Below the pieces are notes generated by a model. That model had not been told where the DNA came from, did no database searches, and saw only the letters and a program-made list of their open reading frames with translations. Shown in pieces: positions 33,625 to 43,196 of a stretch of DNA of 48,601 nucleotides. The stretch is from Alphaproteobacteria bacterium (lineage in GTDB: Bacteria; Pseudomonadota; Alphaproteobacteria; RF32; CAG-239). Each line of letters begins with the position of its first letter. Positions within the stretch are counted from its first letter, which is position 1. The translations under genes and the position numbers were made by a program. The stretch lies in contig JAFTWG010000016.1 of assembly GCA_017465405.1 (NCBI GenBank), forward strand, positions 1 through 48,601, in the 5' to 3' direction.

Positions 33625-34965
33625 ATGAAAGTGCTTATATTTAGTTTTTTTGCAGCAGTTTTAATCAGTGTATTATGGCTTGCGGGGGTTGTTTTTTGGG
33701 CTAGTGCAAAATTAGCAGATGTTGCGATATCTGCCCTTGCATTAAACGAGATAGCCGTTTATGGACTTATTATGTTATTGCCCGTATTTATGATATGGTT
33801 TTTATGGGCGATGTTTTACGGATTCTGTCAACAACTTTCACTTCAAAAACAAATAGCGAAACTGTCTTTGCAAATTAATAAAAATCAAGAATATACAGAT
33901 GTTATTGCTCAAAACATAATAAAAGGGGCTCAACAGCATTCTCACGCTTTTGCTCTCGGAAAAATAGAAATGTATATAAGGGAAACAAATGAAATTCTTG
34001 CAGATATATTACAGAGATACCATTTGTTGAATGAAAAAAATATGATAAAAATATGGGAAACCGTAAAATTAGGAAATCACTGGGGATTTGCCAGAGCATT
34101 TATAGATTTGCGAAACTCAATTCCTGATTTTGAAGATAAAATAACATCTGCGGCTCGAAAAGAGAAACTTTTATCGGGAAGTCTTACGGAATTTTGTGCT
34201 CGCTACACTAAATTGTTGCATTTATTAAAAGAACATGATGAAGAAAATATTATTCAAGAAGTTATTGAAACAGGTGTATATGGACGCGTATTTACTATGT
34301 TCGCCCCTATTGTGCAAAAATTGCAAGAAATACCGGAAGAAGATACGAAAAACGCAGTAGAAGAAATTGTATCGGAACCGGTGGTTTTAAAGGAAGAAGA
34401 GTGTTTCTTTAAAGAAGATTTTATTGAAAAAATTGATTCGGAAACAGAAAAAACTCCGGTGATCGAGGATAAAAAAGAAGAAAATAAAATGCCGGACATT
34501 AAACTTGAACAACAAGAAGATATGCCTGAATTTATTTCTTCTGCAAAAGAGCTTAAAGCGGATAAAAAAGCCTCTTTTTCCAAAAATGAAAAGAAAGGCA
34601 CTAAAAAATCTTTCTGGAATAAGTTTTTGAAGGAAAATGAAAAAGAAGATGATGAAGATGATTCGCAAATAGACCCGTTGTCACTTGCTTTAAGGCGCAG
34701 TTTTGGTGCTGAAGAAAAACCGCAAAACTCAGAACCTGTGCCAGAAGAATCGTCTAAGCAAGAGGATAACATTCAAATTCCTGTTGCGGTTGAAGCGAAA
34801 GAGGAAGAAAATGAGGATAAACAGCCGGAAAATAATGAGACAACACGTTTCGCCTTTGCCAATACAGATGAAACCCTAAAAAACTTGCAAAAAGAATGGG
34901 CTGAAATGCAAAAAGCAGATTCAACACCTTCAAACAGTGAAGCAGAAAAACAAAATGATGAATAA
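33625..34965 (+). CDS. Two-TM membrane protein with long acidic coiled tail
   Basis: A 446-aa protein with two N-terminal transmembrane segments (about residues 4-27 and 42-68). A helical cytoplasmic domain (to about 235) is followed by a low-complexity Glu/Lys/Ser-rich tail of about 200 residues. No family was recognised. GGAG lies only two bases before the ATG at 33625; a GTG at 33631 would have better spacing and could be the real start. The last bases overlap the start of yejA (ATGATGAATAA), suggesting translational coupling. Confidence 0.7.
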   Translation: MKVLIFSFFAAVLISVLWLAGVVFWASAKLADVAISALALNEIAVYGLIMLLPVFMIWFLWAMFYGFCQQLSLQKQIAKLSLQINKNQEYTDVIAQNIIKGAQQHSHAFALGKIEMYIRETNEILADILQRYHLLNEKNMIKIWETVKLGNHWGFARAFIDLRNSIPDFEDKITSAARKEKLLSGSLTEFCARYTKLLHLLKEHDEENIIQEVIETGVYGRVFTMFAPIVQKLQEIPEEDTKNAVEEIVSEPVVLKEEECFFKEDFIEKIDSETEKTPVIEDKKEENKMPDIKLEQQEDMPEFISSAKELKADKKASFSKNEKKGTKKSFWNKFLKENEKEDDEDDSQIDPLSLALRRSFGAEEKPQNSEPVPEESSKQEDNIQIPVAVEAKEEENEDKQPENNETTRFAFANTDETLKNLQKEWAEMQKADSTPSNSEAEKQNDE

Positions 34966-36745
34966 ATTTTTGCTGATATTGTTTTTTGCCATAGTTCCGT
35001 TTTGCGTTCAGGCCGAAATTTCGAATAAAATTGCATTGTATGGTGATGCAAAATATAACGGGGATTGGAAAAATTTTGAATATGCAAATCCTGATGCTCC
35101 AAAAGGCGGAAGAGTTGTTTTGCCTGCTTATGGAACATTTGATAATTTCAATCCTTTCATATTTAAAGGGATAGCCGCTACACAAGTAGTAGATCTGACG
35201 CTCGATTCTTTGGCTTTTACACCTGCCGACGATGTTACGGTAGCATATCCTTTGTTAGCAAAGTCATTCGAATTAACTGAAGACTATGTAGGTTTTTTTC
35301 TTGATGAACGAGCAAAATTTAGTGACGGCTCACCTGTTTTGGCTGATGATGTTATTTTTAGTTTTAACAGTTTAATTGAGAAAGGAGCTCCGCTATATAA
35401 AGTCTATTATGCAGATGTTGACCGAGTTGAAAAGGTTGGTGAGCGCCATGTTCGTTTTTGGTTTAAACCTGAAAGTAATAATAAAGAATTGCCTTTAATC
35501 ATTTCGCAAATGAAAATTTATTCTGCCAAAGACTGGGAGGGTAAAGATTTTTCGAAACCGATACTAAAAGCTCCTATCGGTAGCGGTCCGTATATATTGG
35601 AAAGTTTTTCTCCGAACAAATATCTGATATTTAAGCGTAACCCTAATTATTGGGCGAAGGATATTCCGACCCGTCGAGGTTTTTACAATTTTGATGAAAT
35701 CCGTTATGATTATTATCAGGATACGACTGTAACTTTGCAGGCTCTTTTTGCCGGCAATATAGATATGAGAGAAGAATATATCGCAAAAATTTGGGTTACC
35801 GGTTATGATAACGAATTAGTGAAAAATGGCTCAATAATAAAAGAAAATATTCACCATAATAATACTGCTCGTTTGCAAAATTTCGGTTATAATCTGCGTA
35901 AGCCTAAATTTGCAGATAAAAAAGTTCGTGAGGCAATCGACTGGGCATTTAATTATGAATGGGCAAAAGAAAATCTCTTTTACAACCAATATGAACGATT
36001 ACACAGTTATTTTACCAACAGCGGAATGGAAGCTAAAGGATTGCCGCAAGGAAAAGAATTGGAAATCTTGAATCAATATCGTGATGAACTGCCGGAGAGT
36101 ATATTTACACAAGCTCCGACTAATCCTGTTTATAAGGGGATAGTATCTTCAAGAGAAAACCTTCGTCATGCGGTCAAACTGTTAAAAGAAGCCGGATATG
36201 ATTTTGTTGATGGTAAAATGACAAATTTGAAAACAGGAGAACCTTTAGAAATAGAAATTTTAAGCAATTCTGCAAACGGAAGTTCTTTTACTCGAGTTAT
36301 GCTTCCGTTTATCAGTAATTTGGCAAAAATCGGCATAAAAGCAGAATTTCGTAATTTAGAAGTAAATGTTTTCAAAAACAGATTAGATAATTTTGAATTT
36401 GATATGGCTATAATAACTTTTCCGATTAGTCAACTTCCAGGAAATGAACAAAAAGAATTTTGGGGAAGTCACGCTGCAGATATAAAAGGAAGTTATAACC
36501 TTTTGGGAATTAAAAACCCCGTAATTGATAAAATATTGGATCGGCTTGTTAAAGCACAAACTAAAGAAGAATACATGGCCCATATAAAAGCTCTGGACAG
36601 AGTTTTGCTTAACGGACATTATATGATAATGCAATGGTATTCTCCGCATCAGAGAGTTGCATATCGTAATCGATTTGGGCATAAAAAAACGAATTTAAAT
36701 GTAGGTTTTCAACCGGATACATGGTGGATAGACGAGGAAAAATAA
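34955..36745 (+). CDS. yejA: Oligopeptide-type ABC transporter solute-binding protein (YejA)
   Basis: A 596-aa periplasmic binding protein of SBP family 5 (OppA/DppA-like, YejA branch). The start is ATG 34955 (tandem ATGs), overlapping the upstream stop; the frame opens at a GTG at 34937. The signal peptide ends FCVQA. Family segments include the N-terminal YGDAKYNGDW...NPDAPKGG and the later RAKFSDGSPVLADDVIFSF, FKRNPNYWAKD and DKKVREAIDWAF. In E. coli YejABEF imports peptides and microcin C. yejB follows directly. Confidence 0.92.
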   Translation: MMNKFLLILFFAIVPFCVQAEISNKIALYGDAKYNGDWKNFEYANPDAPKGGRVVLPAYGTFDNFNPFIFKGIAATQVVDLTLDSLAFTPADDVTVAYPLLAKSFELTEDYVGFFLDERAKFSDGSPVLADDVIFSFNSLIEKGAPLYKVYYADVDRVEKVGERHVRFWFKPESNNKELPLIISQMKIYSAKDWEGKDFSKPILKAPIGSGPYILESFSPNKYLIFKRNPNYWAKDIPTRRGFYNFDEIRYDYYQDTTVTLQALFAGNIDMREEYIAKIWVTGYDNELVKNGSIIKENIHHNNTARLQNFGYNLRKPKFADKKVREAIDWAFNYEWAKENLFYNQYERLHSYFTNSGMEAKGLPQGKELEILNQYRDELPESIFTQAPTNPVYKGIVSSRENLRHAVKLLKEAGYDFVDGKMTNLKTGEPLEIEILSNSANGSSFTRVMLPFISNLAKIGIKAEFRNLEVNVFKNRLDNFEFDMAIITFPISQLPGNEQKEFWGSHAADIKGSYNLLGIKNPVIDKILDRLVKAQTKEEYMAHIKALDRVLLNGHYMIMQWYSPHQRVAYRNRFGHKKTNLNVGFQPDTWWIDEEK

Positions 36746-37813
36746 ATGCGTAACTATATAATAAAACGTTTGCTCTTAATTCCGGTAACCCTTTTGGGAA
36801 TATTATTAATAAATTTTGCTATAATCCAAATGGCTCCGGGAGGACCTGTGGAGCATGTTTTGGCACAATATAGAGGGATGAACACCGATGCAAAATCGCA
36901 ACTGACTTCTTCGGTGCAAATGAACAGCTCAACAAGTCGCTACCAAGGAGCACAAGGCGTGCCCGAAGAACTGGTAAAAGAGTTAGAAAAACAATTCGGT
37001 TTTGATAAGCCGGTACACGAACGTTTTTGGAAAATGATAAAAGATTATGCTCGTTTTGATTTCGGACGCAGTTATTACCAAGATAAAACCGTATGGCAAC
37101 TTATTGTAGAAAGAATGCCGGTGTCTGTTTCTTTAGGATTGTGGTCAACATTGATAATCTATCTTATCGCTATTCCGTTAGGAATAAAAAAAGCTGTAAA
37201 AGATGGTTCAAAATTTGATGTGTGGTCTTCGGTTGCGGTGGTAATCGGTTCTGCTATTCCTGTTTTTTTATTTGCGGTATTTTTGATAGTGTTTTTTGCC
37301 GGTGGTACATATTTTCATCTCTTTCCGCTACGGGGTTTAACTTCAGATAACTGGGAAAGTCTTTCTTGGCTCGGCAAGATAACGGACTATTTTTGGCATA
37401 TTACTTTGCCGGTTACGGCAATGGTTATCGGAGGTTTTGCAAGTCTGACGATGTTGACTAAAAATTCTTTTTTGGAAGAATTGAGCAAACCGTATGTTTT
37501 AACGGCGAGAGCCAAAGGATTAAGCGAAAATCGTATTTTGTACGGACATGTTTTTCGCAATGCGATGCTTATTGTCATTGCCGGATTTCCCTCGTTATTG
37601 ATTAAAATGTTGTTTACCGGTTCGCTATTAATTGAAGTTATATTTTCTTTGAACGGTCTTGGATTGTTGGGTTATGAAGCAATTACGACCAGAGATTATC
37701 CGGTAATATTCGGTACATTATATATCTTTGCCTTATTGGGATTGGTCTTAAAACTGGTCAGTGATATAACATATTCCCTCGTTGACCCACGTATAAATTT
37801 CAGCAAAGTTTAG
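36746..37813 (+). CDS. yejB: ABC transporter permease YejB
   Basis: A 355-aa inner-membrane permease of the Opp/Dpp type with six predicted helices. [28 protein letters not shown], and the EAA-loop region [18 protein letters not shown] that docks the ATPase are present. The ATG starts immediately after the yejA stop. The partner permease yejE and ATPase yejF do not follow: the next gene is an unrelated dehydrogenase. Confidence 0.93.
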   Translation: MRNYIIKRLLLIPVTLLGILLINFAIIQMAPGGPVEHVLAQYRGMNTDAKSQLTSSVQMNSSTSRYQGAQGVPEELVKELEKQFGFDKPVHERFWKMIKDYARFDFGRSYYQDKTVWQLIVERMPVSVSLGLWSTLIIYLIAIPLGIKKAVKDGSKFDVWSSVAVVIGSAIPVFLFAVFLIVFFAGGTYFHLFPLRGLTSDNWESLSWLGKITDYFWHITLPVTAMVIGGFASLTMLTKNSFLEELSKPYVLTARAKGLSENRILYGHVFRNAMLIVIAGFPSLLIKMLFTGSLLIEVIFSLNGLGLLGYEAITTRDYPVIFGTLYIFALLGLVLKLVSDITYSLVDPRINFSKV

Positions 37814-37924
37814 AAATTTGTTGTAACAATTTGTAACAAGATGTTAGGAGTATTTTGTCTTAAATTGTGGTATATTTCCGCCCAGATTAAATCTGTTTCA
37901 ACAATTTACAAAAGGATTTTATAA

Positions 37925-38947
37925 ATGGGAAAATTAAAAGTTGCAGTTATCGGTGCCGGCATGATGGGTAAAAACCACATTAAAACATATAAAAATATGG
38001 CAGATGTGGAATTGGTCGGTGTTTATGATGTGTTTCCCGAAGCTGCAAAAAATGCTGCAGAAATGTTTGGAATTAAAGCTTTTTCTTCTATGGAGGAAGT
38101 TGCAAAAAATGTTGATGCAGTAAGTGTTGTTACAACATCTATTACCCATGCTGATGTCGGTGAATTTTTCCTTAATAAAGGGATTCACTGTATGATGGAA
38201 AAACCTTTGGCTACTTCTCCGGAAGGTTGTCAACGTTTGATTGATGCCGCTGCAAAAAACAATGTAATACTCTGTGTAGGTCATATTGAACGCTTCAATC
38301 CGGCTGTTGAACAGATGTCAAAAATTTTATCTGACACATCAAAGATTCGCTCATTGACAGCACAAAGAATGTCAGCTGCTTCAGGACGTATTACCGATGT
38401 TTCCGTTGCTATGGATTTGATGATACACGATGTTGAAGTTATCCAATCTTTGGTTAAATCTCCGGTAGTCAATGTTCAAGCTGCTTGCGTAAAAACTCCT
38501 GACCATCCGGAAGGAAAAGATTATATTACAGCTTTGCTCGAATTTGAAAATGGTGTAACCGCAAATATTACATCAAGCCGCATCACACAAGCTCGTGTTC
38601 GTACATTAACAGTTACAACCGACACAAACTACATTGATATGGATTTCATCAATCAAAGCATTAATGTTCACTCTCAAGGTCGTATGCCTTATGTCAACCA
38701 AGAAAGCATTCCAGAATGGATGAATTACGGCTTGAAAGGTAGTGTTGAACAATTATTTATTCCGACAAATCAACCTTTGTTGGCAGAATTGAACCACTTC
38801 GTAAAATGTATTAACGGAACAGAAACTCCTCGTATTAGCGGTCAAAATGCTTTTGATGCTTTGAAAGTTATCTGGGAAGTTGAAGCAAAACTCGGTTTTA
38901 TCTCTGAAAGCGAATTTGCAAATTACAATATTAAAGCCGCTGCCTAA
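37925..38947 (+). CDS. Gfo/Idh/MocA-family NAD(P)-dependent dehydrogenase
   Basis: A 340-aa sugar-type oxidoreductase. The Rossmann motif AVIGAGMMGKNH is at about residues 6-17, and EKPLA of the active-site region at about 92-96. The HIERFNPAVE stretch is typical of enzymes acting on UDP-N-acetylglucosamine and related nucleotide sugars (WbpB/GnnA-like), which would place it in LPS or surface-glycan synthesis; the exact substrate is not shown. AAAGGA precedes the ATG. truA begins six bases after the stop. Confidence 0.85.
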   Translation: MGKLKVAVIGAGMMGKNHIKTYKNMADVELVGVYDVFPEAAKNAAEMFGIKAFSSMEEVAKNVDAVSVVTTSITHADVGEFFLNKGIHCMMEKPLATSPEGCQRLIDAAAKNNVILCVGHIERFNPAVEQMSKILSDTSKIRSLTAQRMSAASGRITDVSVAMDLMIHDVEVIQSLVKSPVVNVQAACVKTPDHPEGKDYITALLEFENGVTANITSSRITQARVRTLTVTTDTNYIDMDFINQSINVHSQGRMPYVNQESIPEWMNYGLKGSVEQLFIPTNQPLLAELNHFVKCINGTETPRISGQNAFDALKVIWEVEAKLGFISESEFANYNIKAAA

Positions 38948-38952
38948 TTGTT

Positions 38953-39699
38953 ATGTCACAGCGATATAAGATTGTTATAGAATATGACGGAACCGATCTC
39001 TTAGGTTGGCAAAAACAGCTCGATGGTCCGAGTGTTCAGGAATATTTAGAAAAAGCAATCTATGGTTTTTTACAACAAACAACCGAAGTGTATGGAGCCG
39101 GCAGAACAGATGCCGGCGTTCATGCTTTGGCACAAGTGGCACATTTTGATTTAGAATTTCCGGTTGACGAATTTAGGATTCGCGAAGCAATGAATGCTCA
39201 TCTGCGAACAATGGAAGCCCCTGTTTCTGTTCTTGATGTTGAAGCAGTAAGCGATGACTTTAATGCTCGTTTTTCGGCGAAAGGACGCAGTTATATTTAT
39301 CGTATAACGAACCGCCGAGCTCCTTTAGTATTGGATAAAAATCGCAGTTGGTGGGTTTATGTTCCGCTCGATGTTGAAAAAATGCGTGAAGGGGCAAAGT
39401 TCTTGCTCGGGAACCATGATTTTTCGTCATTTCGCGCCGCTAAATGTCAAGCAAAATCACCGATAAAAACTCTTGATAAAATAGATATCGAACAGACCGA
39501 TGAAAACATAACATTTTATGTTGAAGCTCGTTCATTTTTACATCATCAGGTTCGTAATATGGTTGGCACTCTAAAAATGGTTGGTGACGGACATCTTGAG
39601 CCGGAAGATGTAAAAAAAATTTTAGAAAGTAAAGACCGAACAAAAGCTGGTCCTACCGCTCCGGCACAAGGATTATATTTGAGCAAAATAATGTATTAA
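38953..39699 (+). CDS. truA: tRNA pseudouridine(38-40) synthase TruA
   Basis: A 248-aa enzyme modifying uridines 38-40 in the anticodon arm. The catalytic motif GAGRTDAGVHA carries Asp53. YDGTDLLGWQ at the N-terminus and SFLHHQVRNMVGTL in the C-terminal half are typical. Length matches TruA (about 245-270). Confidence 0.95.
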   Translation: MSQRYKIVIEYDGTDLLGWQKQLDGPSVQEYLEKAIYGFLQQTTEVYGAGRTDAGVHALAQVAHFDLEFPVDEFRIREAMNAHLRTMEAPVSVLDVEAVSDDFNARFSAKGRSYIYRITNRRAPLVLDKNRSWWVYVPLDVEKMREGAKFLLGNHDFSSFRAAKCQAKSPIKTLDKIDIEQTDENITFYVEARSFLHHQVRNMVGTLKMVGDGHLEPEDVKKILESKDRTKAGPTAPAQGLYLSKIMY

Positions 39700-39703
39700 T
39701 TTG

Positions 39704-39731
39704 TTGTTTTTTTTGTGTCATAAGCTATACT
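39704..39731 (+). promoter_or_regulatory. Putative promoter of the hydrogenase operon
   Basis: TTGTTT and TATACT with a 16-base spacer, about 28 bases before the first ferredoxin gene. Confidence 0.5.
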
Positions 39732-39758
39732 CAACATATTAAATTAACGGAGAGAAAA

Positions 39759-40001
39759 ATGACACACATAATCAAAATTTGTATGGGCAGTTCTTGTTTT
39801 GCTCGAGGTAATGCAAAAAATTTACAGATAATTCAAAACTTTATTGAACAGAATAATCTTGATGCCGAGATTGAACTTACGGGACTTCGTTGTTGTGATA
39901 ACTGTTCAATCGGACCTAATATCAGTATTGATGGCGAAGAATTTCATAATTTGGATCAAGGTTCCGTACTTGATATTTTAGAAAACAAATTCAGTAAATA
40001 G
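39759..40001 (+). CDS. Thioredoxin-fold [2Fe-2S] ferredoxin
   Basis: An 80-aa protein with the NuoE/HydC-type [2Fe-2S] fold. Cluster ligands are C-x4-C (CMGSSC) near residue 8 and a C-x3-C (CDNC) near residue 47, the usual spacing. CGGAGAG precedes the ATG. It starts a compact five-gene operon with two [FeFe]-hydrogenases and probably passes electrons to or from the adjacent sensory-type hydrogenase. Confidence 0.85.
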   Translation: MTHIIKICMGSSCFARGNAKNLQIIQNFIEQNNLDAEIELTGLRCCDNCSIGPNISIDGEEFHNLDQGSVLDILENKFSK

Positions 40002-40009
40002 GTAAAAAT

Positions 40010-41743
40010 ATGTCTAATCGTGAATATCCGTTATATACCATCAAAAATAATTGTTTGGATTGTTACAAATGTGTGCGTCGCTGTCCGGTTAAGGCAATAA
40101 AGATAGAAGACAACAGTGCGCAAATTGTTCCTGAATTATGTATTGCTTGCGGAACCTGTTACAAAGTTTGCCCTGCTAAAGCTAAACAGGCTCGTAATGA
40201 TTTGGTTAGAGCTAAACATCTTCTTAATTCCGGAAAAGACGTATATGTATCGTTGGCTCCGTCTTGGATTGCTGAATTTGAAGGTATAAGCACTGAGCAA
40301 ATGATTGCATCTCTTCGTCGTTTAGGATTTAAAGGAGTGGGAGAAACTGCGGTCGGCGCAGAAGAAGTATCAGCAAGTATTGCAAAAATTTTGGAACAAA
40401 ACAGCCGTGGTCTCTTCTTATCAACCGCTTGTCCTGCTGTAGTCGAATATATCAATAAATATATGCCGAGTATGAGCCGATATTTCACGCCATTACTCTC
40501 CCCTTTATTGGCGCATTGTCGCCTGATGAAAGAAAAATTAGGACATGATATCGAGGTTGTGTTTATCGGTCCGTGTATTGCTAAAAAATTGGAAGCTGAC
40601 AGACATTCTGATTTATTAAGCTTAAGTCTTACTTTTGCAGATTTACACCAATGGTTGAAAGATTCCGGAATAAATCCGACAGAAATAAGAACCAGTGTCT
40701 ATGATAAATTTACATTACAAAAAGCCGCTGAAGGTACGGCCTATCCTATTGAAGGAGGAATGATAGAAACTATCAAACCGTATACATCTTCCCAAAAATC
40801 TTATATGACACAAATATCCGGAATCAAGCATATTCGCAAAGAACTGGAAAATCTTGATATTGAAACGATAGACAGACCTGTGTTTATAGAGTGTTTAGCA
40901 TGTCCGGGCGGATGTGTCTGCGGACCTTGTGTAAGTAGTAAAAAATCCGGATTCGGCAAACGAATGGATGTGTTGAAAAATTCCGATTTTTCAACAATGG
41001 CAGGAAAACGCCAACCACAAGTTAATATTAATGAAGGATATGACACTTGCCCTATTGAAAATAAAGAGTTTTCAGAAGCAGAAATTAGGAAAGCTCTTAA
41101 CTTTATCGGCAAATATAACATAGAAGATGAAATTAATTGTAATGGCTGCGGCTATGATACGTGTCGCAATTTTGCCAAAGCAATGTTGTTAGGTAAGGCA
41201 GAGCCGGAAATGTGTGTTTCTAATATGAAACAACAAGCTCAACGTAAAGCAAATGCGTTACTTCGTTGTATTCCTTCCCCGATTGTTATTGTTAATAACG
41301 ACTTGAAAATATATGAATATAATGAAAAATTTATCGAAAGTTTTTGGTCGGACGAAGAACACAAAGAATTATATAAAAAAGAAGATTTAAGAGGGGCAAA
41401 TCTCAGAGATTTTGTGAGCTTTACCAATTTGTTTTCTGCATCAATCGATTTAGAACAAGACATACGAAAGGAACATATCAAATTTAAAAATCGTTTATAC
41501 GATGTTGTTGTTTTCAATATTGATAAAAAGAAAATCGTCGGTGGCATCATTCAAGATGTAACGACGATGGAAATGAAAAAGGAACAAATTGCCGAAAAAG
41601 CTAAAGATGTTATCAAGAAAAATCTGGCAACGGTTCAGCAAATAGCATGTACCTTAGGGGAACACATGGCTGAAACCGAAATTTTGCTTCGTTCAATAGC
41701 ACATGACTATGCCGATACAGACGGAGAAGATTATAATGGATAG
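40010..41743 (+). CDS. Sensory-type [FeFe]-hydrogenase with PAS domain (HydS-like)
   Basis: A 577-aa protein. Two 4Fe-4S ferredoxin motifs are at residues 15-54. The H-cluster domain covers about 75-310, with L1 as LSTACPA (138-143), L2 as GPCIAKK (187-193) and L3 as ECLACPGGCVCGPC (294-307). A further four-cysteine FeS domain is at about 377-402 (CNGCGYDTC), a PAS domain at about 420-530, then a helical end. The four H-cluster cysteine ligands can be assigned, but the proton-transfer cysteine of TSCCP is alanine. Loss of this residue and the PAS domain are features of sensory group C/HydS hydrogenases, which are thought to sense H2 rather than turn it over. The phosphatase gene overlaps its 3' end. 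Confidence 0.88.
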   Translation: MSNREYPLYTIKNNCLDCYKCVRRCPVKAIKIEDNSAQIVPELCIACGTCYKVCPAKAKQARNDLVRAKHLLNSGKDVYVSLAPSWIAEFEGISTEQMIASLRRLGFKGVGETAVGAEEVSASIAKILEQNSRGLFLSTACPAVVEYINKYMPSMSRYFTPLLSPLLAHCRLMKEKLGHDIEVVFIGPCIAKKLEADRHSDLLSLSLTFADLHQWLKDSGINPTEIRTSVYDKFTLQKAAEGTAYPIEGGMIETIKPYTSSQKSYMTQISGIKHIRKELENLDIETIDRPVFIECLACPGGCVCGPCVSSKKSGFGKRMDVLKNSDFSTMAGKRQPQVNINEGYDTCPIENKEFSEAEIRKALNFIGKYNIEDEINCNGCGYDTCRNFAKAMLLGKAEPEMCVSNMKQQAQRKANALLRCIPSPIVIVNNDLKIYEYNEKFIESFWSDEEHKELYKKEDLRGANLRDFVSFTNLFSASIDLEQDIRKEHIKFKNRLYDVVVFNIDKKKIVGGIIQDVTTMEMKKEQIAEKAKDVIKKNLATVQQIACTLGEHMAETEILLRSIAHDYADTDGEDYNG

Positions 41744-42911
41744 TTCTTTTTTTATCGACATCGGTTCATATCAAACGCAAAAAAAAGGCGAAGATTGTTT
41801 TGGTGATACGGTCTATGCAAAAAAAATTCCTGAAGAACAAAGAATTATTGGTATTTTGTCAGACGGTTTGGGAAGCGGTGTAAAAGCCAATATTTTATCA
41901 TCCATGACTACTCGTATGGCGATGAAATTTATGGAAAATAATACCGATTTGCAAAGAGCATCAGAAACGATGATGGATGCTTTGCCAATCTGTCAGGTTC
42001 GCAAAATCAGTTATGCAACTTTTTCAATTGTCGATAGTGAACTTGAGGGAAAAACCCGAATTTTTGAAATGGATAATCCCCGATATATTTTTATTCGTAA
42101 CAATCGTCTTTTTGACATAAAAGGACGAGAATTTTCTTCGCCTAAATGGAAAGACAGAAAGATATCCGTATCTCAAATTAACAATTTGCCCGAGGATAGA
42201 ATTATTGTTATGTCGGACGGAGTGACACAGGCCGGATTGGGAAATAAAAAATATCCTCTGGGTTGGGGAAGACAAGGATGTATAGATTTTGTTCTTAAAG
42301 TTTTGGAGCAAGATCCGTATATTTCATCTTCTGCCTTGGCAGAAAAAATTGTAAACGAAGCTTTAGAAAAAGAGACAGAACATAAAGCCGGTGACGATAT
42401 CAGCTGTATGTGTCTCTATTTCAGAAAGCCTCGTAAATTGCTGATTGTTACGGGGCCGCCGTTTAACGATGATAAAGACAAAGAAATTGCCGAAATGGTC
42501 ACCAATTATGATGGAAAAATTGCAGTTTGCGGCGGAACTACGGCAAATATTATTGAAAGAGAATTATGTCTTAAATGTGAGATTGACAAAACCAGTTTTG
42601 ATACTAAAATCCCAATGGCTTCTAAAATGGAAGGCATAGATTTGGTGACGGAAGGAATTTTAACCTTGACCGATGCGTATCGTATGCTAAAAGAAGGGGT
42701 AGATAAAAACTCAAATACGGCATCTGTCAGACTGGTTAAATTGTTTTTGAGCAGTGACAAAATAGACTTTGTTGTCGGCACAAAAATAAATGTTGCACAC
42801 CAAGATCCTAACTTGCCGATGGAGTTGGAGATAAGACGTAATATTGTTAAAAAAATATTCAGACTGTTGCAGAGTCAATATCTGAAAGAAATTTCGGTTC
42901 GATACCTATAG
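41736..42911 (+). CDS. SpoIIE/PP2C-type serine phosphatase of the hydrogenase operon
   Basis: A 391-aa protein. ATG 41736 overlaps the hydrogenase stop by eight bases and has GGAGAAGA upstream; the frame opens earlier at 41703. Residues 1-225 form a SpoIIE-type PP2C domain with the metal motifs SDGLGSG, MSDGVTQAG and GDDISCMCL. Residues 230-391 are a second, unassigned domain (LLIVTGPPFNDDKDKEIAEM...). Such phosphatases are found next to sensory [FeFe]-hydrogenases in Firmicutes and are taken to be the output module. Here coupling by overlap supports a hydrogenase-to-phosphatase signalling path. Its substrate (an anti-anti-sigma factor or kinase) is not in the window. Confidence 0.85.
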   Translation: MDSSFFIDIGSYQTQKKGEDCFGDTVYAKKIPEEQRIIGILSDGLGSGVKANILSSMTTRMAMKFMENNTDLQRASETMMDALPICQVRKISYATFSIVDSELEGKTRIFEMDNPRYIFIRNNRLFDIKGREFSSPKWKDRKISVSQINNLPEDRIIVMSDGVTQAGLGNKKYPLGWGRQGCIDFVLKVLEQDPYISSSALAEKIVNEALEKETEHKAGDDISCMCLYFRKPRKLLIVTGPPFNDDKDKEIAEMVTNYDGKIAVCGGTTANIIERELCLKCEIDKTSFDTKIPMASKMEGIDLVTEGILTLTDAYRMLKEGVDKNSNTASVRLVKLFLSSDKIDFVVGTKINVAHQDPNLPMELEIRRNIVKKIFRLLQSQYLKEISVRYL

Positions 42912-42925
42912 AAAAGGATAAAGAC

Positions 42926-43189
42926 ATGGAAAAAATAAAAGTAAAAATCTGTTGCGGAACATCTTGTTTTGTTATGGGAGCAGCACAAATTCAAATGTTA
43001 GAATTTGATCCGCCGGCAGATATCAAAGATAAAATCGAAATTGAAGAAACTCGTTGTATGAATCATTGTCATAACACAGCTTCAAAATATAATAAAGGTC
43101 CGTTCGTTGAAGTAAACGGAGAGCTTATTGAAGAAGCTAATTTTGAAAAAGTTGTTAACAAAATAAGAGAAATTTTAAATCAGGAATAA
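42926..43189 (+). CDS. Thioredoxin-fold [2Fe-2S] ferredoxin, second copy
   Basis: An 87-aa NuoE-like ferredoxin. Cysteines CCGTSC near residue 8 and CMNHC near residue 44 provide the four ligands. It is related to the 80-aa ferredoxin at the operon start but clearly diverged. Position directly before the catalytic hydrogenase suggests it is that enzyme's electron partner. Confidence 0.85.
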   Translation: MEKIKVKICCGTSCFVMGAAQIQMLEFDPPADIKDKIEIEETRCMNHCHNTASKYNKGPFVEVNGELIEEANFEKVVNKIREILNQE

Positions 43190-43196
43190 ATAGAAA

